Assembly (NCBI GenBank): GCA_018350325.1 | Contig: JAEVLN010000007.1 | Span: 2,285,856-2,349,855, forward strand | Reading direction: 5' to 3' | DNA length: 64,000 nt | Origin: Globodera rostochiensis | Taxonomy: Eukaryota; Nematoda; Chromadorea; Rhabditida; Heteroderidae | Shown here: in pieces, positions 57,760-64,000 of the stretch | Position numbering within the stretch: the stretch's first letter is position 1 | Layout of the letters: the number at the start of each line of letters is the position of its first letter | Notes under the pieces: generated by a model | Databases searched by the model: none | Seen by the model: the letters and a program-made list of their open reading frames with translations, nothing else | What the model was told of the DNA's origin: nothing | Translations under genes and position numbers: made by a program

Positions 57760-58870
57760 GGCCCTTGTTTATGCCAATTTTGGGGGGGGGGGAGATTGAA
57801 GCATCATGCTAATGTATTGTATGGAAAAAGCGCCCGGCGCCCGGGCATTTGGGGCCCCCTGTTTATCCAATTTTGGGGGGGGGGGGGAGATTGAAGCATC
57901 ATGGCTAATGTATTGTATGGAAAAACGCCCGGGCATTTGAGGCCCCCTGTTTATGCCAATTTTGGGGGGGGGGGGAGATTGAAGATCATGGCTAATGTAT
58001 TGTATGGAAAAAGCGCCCGGGCATTTGGGGCCCGCTGTTTATGCAATTTTGGGGGGGGGGGGAGATTGAAGCATCATGGCTAATGTATTGTATGGAAAAA
58101 GCCCCGGGCATTTGGGGCCCCCTGTTTATGCCAATTTTTGGGGGGGGGGGAGATTGAAGCACATGGCTAATGTATTGTATGGAAAAAGCGCCCGGGCATT
58201 TGGGGCCCCCTGTTTATGCCATTTTGGGGGGGGGGAGATTGAAGCATCATGGCTAATGTATTGTATGGAAAAAGCGCCCGGCATTTGGGGCCCCCTGTTT
58301 ATGCCAATTTTGGGGGGGGGGGGAGATTGAAGCATCATGCTAATGTATTGTATGGAAAAAGCGCCCGGGCATTTGGGGCCCCCTGTTTATGCCAATTTTG
58401 GGGGGGGGGGAGATTGAAGCATCATGGCTAATGTATTGTATGGAAAAAGCGCCCGGCATTTGGGGCCCCCTGTTTATGCCAATTTTGGGGGGGGGAGATT
58501 GAAGCATCATGGCTATGTATTGTATGGAAAAAGCGCCCGGGCATTTGGGGCCCCCTGTTTATGCCAATTTTGGGGGGGGGGGGAGATTGAAGCATCATGG
58601 CTAATGTATTGTATGGAAAAAGCGCCCGGGCATTGGGGCCCCCTGTTTATGCCAATTTTGGGGGGGGGGGGGGAGATTGAAGCATCATGGCTATGTATTG
58701 TATGGAAAAAGCGCCCGGGCATTTGGGGCCCCCTGTTTATGCCAATTTTGGGGGGGGGGAGATTGAAGCATCATGGCTAATGTATTGTATGGAAAAAGCG
58801 CCCGGGCATTGGGGCCCCCTGTTTATGCCAATTTTGGGGGGGGGGGTTGAAGCATTACGGCTAATGTATG
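57760..58870. repeat. Expanded minisatellite, inverted copy
   Basis: Reverse complement of the array at 40746-42030, with about 13 units, upstream of SPRYSEC copy 3 (minus strand). Unit order and several single-unit defects (such as a doubled CCGGGCG at the promoter-proximal end) are shared with the left array. Confidence 0.95.
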
Positions 58871-60496
58871 GTATGAAGAAGCGCCTGGAGGGGATGCGGG
58901 AGAAAGCGTTGGCATAAATGGCTGTTTTTTACATATACATTGTTTTACTCCAAAAAAGATATATGCCAGAAATGGTAGGGGCATTTGGGGCCCCCCGTTT
59001 ATGCCAATTTTGGGGGGGGGGGGTTGAAGCATCATGGCTAATGTATTGTATGGAAAAAGCGCCCCTAGGCAGAGTAAATGGCCAAAGAAGCAGAGATATT
59101 GGTCGATAAATCTGAATTGCACTTTGCATATCACAGGGGCTGCTTTAAGCGGGTGAGGTGACGTGGAACTTTTGGGCATCCTCTAAAATTCTATTTTCGT
59201 GCACTTTTTTACGAAAACCCAAAGGAACCATCCAACACAAGCTTTTTCTAATGCCTGTCGAAACGAAAGGCCAAGAATTAATCAAATTTATTCATGTCCC
59301 GTCTTCTTGGCCACGGAGTTCCGTCATAAATAACCGGACAGTTTGGCGCCATGCCGTTTTGGCGCGGCAAATTTGGATCGGGTAGGGTCAACTTGGGCGC
59401 CGACAAGTTTAAAACATTTTATTAATTAAGAAAATCAAATAAATTAACATTTTAAAAAACTCTTTATTGTTGAAGTTTTAACTTAAAAGGGAAGATATGA
59501 AATCGTTTCGTGCCAAAAATTGATTTGAACTTGAAGTTTGGTCCAAAGTTTTCTTCAATTTTAACGCAGCGTAATACAAGAAACGCATGGAATCAAATCA
59601 GCGGCAGAATGGGCAAATAAACCGGTAGTTTCTGCGAAACAAATTAGGTGAACAAAAAATAATTTACAAATTTAATGAATTCTTTAAAATGAAAATGCCG
59701 TTTAATTTTCTTTTTTGTAAGATTGGTAATTATTTGAGGAGCTATAATCCGGAATCCAGTAAATTTCAAAAACCTTAATCACCTAAAATTTCGTATCTTA
59801 TTCGTTATCATCATTCAGTTGCCCTTTATTGCCCTTTATTTTTTGAATTTTTTATCAAACTCTAGAGAGTCGACAATTTGTTTTAATCATACCTTTTATT
59901 CATAAGAAACTCCTATTCACTCTATTAAAAGTGAAAGTGAATATTCTTTGCCTTTGAATTTTGTGCAGAATTGACAAAAAACTTATTTTGGTTGATCGAA
60001 CCTATTTTAGGTATCTGAGATTTTTTGTCCAATTCCCCCCATTTTTTTTATGTTATCATTTTGCTTCAAAATTCAGTCTATAAAAACTTTGGGTCAATTA
60101 AATACAAATTCTGATAACGACGCCCGGACAGTGAACAATTTTTTTAGTTTGTAAATTTTTTGGGTTTTTCGTAATTTTAATTTCGAAAACGAAAACCCCA
60201 CGAAAAACACAAAATCGAAACGAAATTTCGTGTAGCCCTGATTCGAATCAAAGTTTGCACAGCATTCAAAAAAAATTGTTTCGTGGTGTTAAAGTTGCCT
60301 ATAAAAAGATTTTTAAAATCATAAAGTTAAAGGTCTAAATCATCGAAAATATTTAAAATTCCAAAATGAACAAATTTTTGGGAATATTTGCGTATCCAAA
60401 TTGCGGAAAATCCAAAAATTCCGCAATTGCGTGCAGCCCTTGTGCGTATTGAATTGAAATTATACAAAGTTTTCGTGGGATTTATTCGTTTTGGTA
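58871..60496. other. Upstream cassette and spacer of copy 3
   Basis: Mirrors 39413-40930: cassette (59040-59410), relic SPRY exon (59508-59631), A/T-rich DNA. Unique sequence from 60375. No further gene. Confidence 0.6.
59508..59631 (-). pseudogene. Orphan last SPRY exon, inverted copy
   Basis: Reverse-complement copy of 40157-40280 inside the right inverted arm, with the same frameshift. Confidence 0.7.
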
Positions 60497-62775
60497 TCAT
60501 TTGACTCCGATAGGTTTGTCCGCAGTCACTTCGGCTTTCAAAGTCACCGTGTCGTTCTTCGTGTCGTACCATCCGTTGTTCGGGTCCATCAATTTCTAAA
60601 CCACTCATTTTGTAAAGGTCCGAGTATGGCATTTCGATAACCTTAAATGGCAGAAACTTGGGGAATCCCCAATCGTTTCCCCCCGAGTGAAAAATGTGGC
60701 TGGTCTCCCGAGTGTGGTCCTTTTTTCCCTCCTTTTGCGAAACAATTCGAAGTGTTGCCAAACAGGTCCAATTGTGATCTTAATAATCAAATGATAAAAC
60801 TAATTATCTTTCGTCGTTAGCGATAGATAATGCCAACCATTGTAACCAGCGTTGCACTGGAGGAAGAAGCCCAAACGGGCGTATTCTGAATTTGCCCAAA
60901 TTCTCCATGAAAGGCCTACGATGTACACGACCGCGCTGAGTCGGCTACTGATCCCATCTACTCGCGCAAATTCAGACAATTTCTCAATTTTCAGCATAAT
61001 CTTCCCTTTGGCTTTATACGGAGCTGAAATGCACTTTGAACAGCTTCTGTAATTACATTTAGCGGTTCTGCTGCATTTTATGCGTCCATATTAGTTTCCG
61101 ACCGGACTCAGCCCGGGTTTTCCCGGAAGAGTCGGGGATGAGCAAAAATCAGTTTTTTCCCAAAATAGGCATAAAAGCCCTCAAATATTTGAAATTGTCT
61201 TGAGCAAATGTCAGAAAATTCTACTAATCCGACTCATTTCGAATTTATCCAAAAAAAAATCCCTCGGGCACAATTTGAAAATTTGTTTGGACGTATAAAA
61301 TGAAGTCCTAAGCATTTAGCCTACCATGGTCGTCCGATTTTGTTGCGGTCCGTTCATTGTTTGGGAATTGCAGCGGGAACAGTTCGGGCAGAGCGGCGTT
61401 CGGATGAGAATGGTGCAGATACACGCTGATGACCTCGTCCCGTGTCAACACTCCGGATGGAACTGTCAACAAAATTAAACTGAATTTTGGGGTCGGAATT
61501 TTGGAACGTCTACGAAGAATGGCATTTTTAAAGTCAAAATATTCCAGTCCAAAATGGATGATACCAATAAATTCATAAAAATCGCTCTCAGAGATGAGGG
61601 GAAAACGAATTTTGAAGAGTGCCGGGCCGAGCAATTTACGTTTATTCTCCGCTGAACACTCGTACTCATTTTGACGGCATTTTTCGTCCGCCCAACGATG
61701 TGCCTAATTGAAAAAAATAAATTAATTGGTAATCTTACGAAAATATAATTTTGTAATTCCAAAAAAAACTTAAAAATGCCAAAAAGCGTTCTTTTCTTTT
61801 TCAAATTAAGTTTTACGGCATTCCAAATAGCAATTTCTTCGCAGATGAACAGCTCGTCACGGGCCAGAATCTCACACAATAATTTTTGATCAATTTGCAA
61901 AAACTGTTCCGAGAGGATCAAAGCGCCCGCATTCTCATCGATGTGCTCCAAACACCGGCGAGCAAAGTCCTAAAATTTAATTAAAAATATACATTCAATT
62001 ACAGCTAATTGATTAAAAGTAGCCACCTCTTCTCCAAGGAAGCGAGCGCGGTCAAGCGCGAAAAAAACATTGCGCAACTCCGGTATGGGAAAGTTCAGAC
62101 ACGCTTTGCCCAGCTCGGCCAAGTCATATTTTTTGGCTAAAAGGCAATTAATCCAAAAAAGTATTTATTTTTTGAAATTTTCTTACTAAGGATTTTCCAC
62201 AGAATTTTAATAAATCCTTTATTAAATTGCAAAAAAAAAGGAATTAGCGGTTCATTCTTAAAATTCACCCGCATAAAGCACAGAAATTGCATTGTCTCCG
62301 TTCAGCCCGCTCAAATCGTCCACATAAATAAAGCTGAGCATCGCCTTGAACGCCCCCACCTCCACGTCCGGCACCTCCACGGGCTTAACTTCTTTAGCTA
62401 AAATCATTATTTATATTTCAAACAAAATTTTGCAGCACCGGTCCCAACGGCGGCGAATTTTGCGTTTTGCTCGTCAAAACGGAACATTGCCGCAAAAACG
62501 TCAGAGGCCACCATCAGAATCGCTTTATGTGCCGGCAGAAGCTTAACAAAATTAATAAGTTGAAATATAATTAAAAAGGCAATTGAAGCATCATTAATCA
62601 AAGTAATTGAAATATCATTAATTAAAGTAATTGAAATATCATTAATTAAAGTAATTGAATATCATTCATTAAAGTAAATGTTTCACTATTTTTCAGTACT
62701 CACCTCCTTTTTGTCTCCGGCCCCCACCAAAAAGTGAACGTCCGCCCCAATGCCCGTGTCCAGCAAATGCTTCAT
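60497..62775 (-). CDS. BTB-BACK-MATH protein
   Basis: Minus-strand exons: 62775-62704 ([20 protein letters not shown]), 62541-62439 ([20 protein letters not shown]), 62397-62269, 62136-62027, 61969-61817 ([17 protein letters not shown]), 61703-61565 (RWADEKC), 61462-61325 ([20 protein letters not shown]), 61023-60847 (MATH start, [25 protein letters not shown]), 60778-60642 ([28 protein letters not shown]) and 60595-60497 ([20 protein letters not shown], stop). All junctions keep frame with canonical sites; 418 residues. The intron at 60641-60596 is only 46 bp. The paralogous upstream ATG at 62804 is out of frame by one base, so the internal ATG is chosen. Inferred: Cullin-3 adaptor with MATH as target binder; domain order is the reverse of the common MATH-BTB. 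Confidence 0.85.
62580..62670. repeat. Intronic minisatellite, second occurrence
   Basis: Tandem copies of ATTAATTAAAGTAATTGAAA plus TATC in intron 1 of the BTB-BACK-MATH gene, matching 14694-14785. Confidence 0.65.
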
Positions 62776-63965
62776 CCGCCCAGCGAAGAATTTGCTTTTG
62801 GCATTTCACAATTTTGTACAAAAAAATGCTACAAATTTTCAGAAAAGACATTTGATGGAACAAAAACGGAGCAAGAAGAGCTCAAATGCGGGAAAACAAA
62901 AAATGAATGATTGCTTTACTTTTAAAGGGTAGGCGGTGCCGATAGACGTAGCCGGGAAAAGTTTTTTTACAAAAATTGGCGAACTTTTTTAAGAATTTTC
63001 AAAAATCTTTTTTGCGCGTTATTTTAATTTAAAATTTGAAAATTTATTGAAAAAATTTATTAATGGGGGAAGGTACATAAATGTGGGCGGGGACATGAGA
63101 TGAATGAAATGTGCAATGATTGAATGGGAAAGTCCGGTGACCAATGGAAAGTTATGTGATAATGAAATAATTAAATGGAGCAATTGTCCAACTCCTTACA
63201 GCTCCCGCTTCCCATAGGATCGTCCCCGATCCTCATTGGCAGAGGATATTATTTCCCACGTGGGGAAATAGAGACATGATCCAAGTGGGTGAGAGTGAAT
63301 GGGCGACCCTTTGGGGTGCGGCTTCGCCTTTGACCCTCCTATCCGAACACCCACGCACCAGGCTGCGCAACTTTGGTTGAACAGCTCGTCCACCTTTCGA
63401 GGATGGCCTAAGGTGTCGGAGAAGGATTACCAGGGTCATTCCGTCCCAGTAGGGCGAGGGGAAGTGATGAAGAACGGGAGAGAGAGAGAGGGGTTAGAGG
63501 AACTTTGGGGAAGTTGGACGTGCCTTATTTGTTTAAAGGGGTGAATTATTTTTGGTTGGTCGCCGGCCTCCCTTAGAGTTTGTGGGAGTGGAAAATGAAT
63601 GAATAATTGAATGAGGGTGATTTAGAAAAATGAGGGTCATTGTGAAATGGAGGCTGGTTTGTTTCGTCGCTCCTTCTTTTGTTAAACGCGCTCACCGCCG
63701 TTGCTGTCCACGTCCTCGGTTCCGAAAGAAATAGGGTCTGTATCTGTCCTCCCCCCTTTCATTACCCCTTGACCCACCTGCGCGGCTTCCTTCATTGTTA
63801 CCTCTCCACTTGATGTAGAAGTCCTCCGACCGCACCACTCCATCCTCTGCAAGCACCAGCCGTCCTCGTTGATCATGTTGGCAATTCGGCTGTCTGATGA
63901 CATTGACGTAGTCAGGACCGACCACTGTGGTTTCCTCCAATGCCGAACTGATATTATTTTCTTAG
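62776..63965. other. Intergenic, partly strand-biased
   Basis: Contains a GC hairpin relative near 62935-62960. From 63.06 kb it is G-rich on plus, like 17.8-18.7 kb. A minus-strand frame (63940-63692) has a charged, Arg/Gly-rich end (RGNERGEDRYRPYFFRNRGR) and another (63393-63196) is Cys/His-poor; neither is recognised. Perhaps a transposon remnant. Confidence 0.3.
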
Positions 63966-64000
63966 GGCCAACCCCTCAAAATCGATGGGATTCCGCTGCA
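63966..64000 (+). CDS. First SPRY exon of a further gene (runs off window)
   Basis: After ATTATTTTCTTAG the plus strand reads [11 protein letters not shown], the conserved start of the first SPRY exon with the same phase as in the other genes. Upstream exons on this strand are not recognised. Confidence 0.7.

Larger units (their letters stand above)
52646..60374 (-). repeat. Right arm of the large inverted duplication
   Basis: Reverse complement of the left arm with single copies of block, SPRYSEC gene, minisatellite and upstream spacer. Homology stops at about 60374 (CCAAAATGAACAAAT), just before the MATH gene. Confidence 0.9.

Overview
Organism. The window looks like nuclear DNA of a plant-parasitic cyst nematode (Globodera/Heterodera type). 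It is A+T-rich, its genes are split by short introns, and it carries many SPRY exons of the SPRYSEC/RanBPM-like type, three of them behind a signal peptide. It also has BTB-BACK, MATH and F-box genes of nematode style. Genus is inferred from family content only.

Layout. 1-2.65 kb (-): a BTB-BACK-SPRY gene whose front end is a promoter, signal peptide and linker cassette shared with the SPRYSEC genes. 4.1-6.75 kb: SPRY relics and a 5'-truncated BACK-SPRY gene. 8.2-9.4 kb (-): C-terminal part of an SF1 helicase. 9.6-10.4 kb (+): an F-box-like gene. 10.6-12.5 kb: two adjacent foldback elements. 12.5-14.9 kb (-): a second BTB-BACK-SPRY gene, truncated next to a foldback. 17.0-17.4 kb (-): a BET-type NET domain fragment. 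19.74-32.8 kb: a satellite array with a unit of about 378 bp and two subfamilies. 33.1-33.8 kb (-): a different BTB gene. 36.4-37.7 kb (-): two unrecognised genes.

37.7-60.4 kb is a complex duplication. A tandem pair (about 37.73-43.9 and 43.97-48.9 kb) carries SPRYSEC copies 1 and 2. A unique block (48.9-52.16 kb) follows, then a 0.49 kb spacer. An inverted copy of block, SPRYSEC gene and upstream DNA then runs to 60.37 kb and carries copy 3. 60.5-62.8 kb (-) is a BTB-BACK-MATH gene, and a further SPRY gene begins at the right edge.

How the genes relate. Hand-splicing the three BTB-BACK genes gives continuous frames with matching intron phases. They share one BTB-BACK front half but end in SPRY (two genes, plus one truncated) or MATH (one gene). 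BTB-BACK proteins are typical Cullin-3 adaptors, F-box proteins are SCF adaptors, and SPRY and MATH are substrate-binding domains, so most recognisable genes here are candidate ubiquitin-ligase substrate receptors. The main discovery candidate is the first gene: a BTB-BACK-SPRY protein that appears to have acquired the promoter, signal peptide and linker of SPRYSEC effectors, which would make it a potentially secreted Cullin-3 adaptor. Single-base deletions in some duplicated blocks suggest either recent decay or imperfect long-read consensus, so the frame calls there are provisional.
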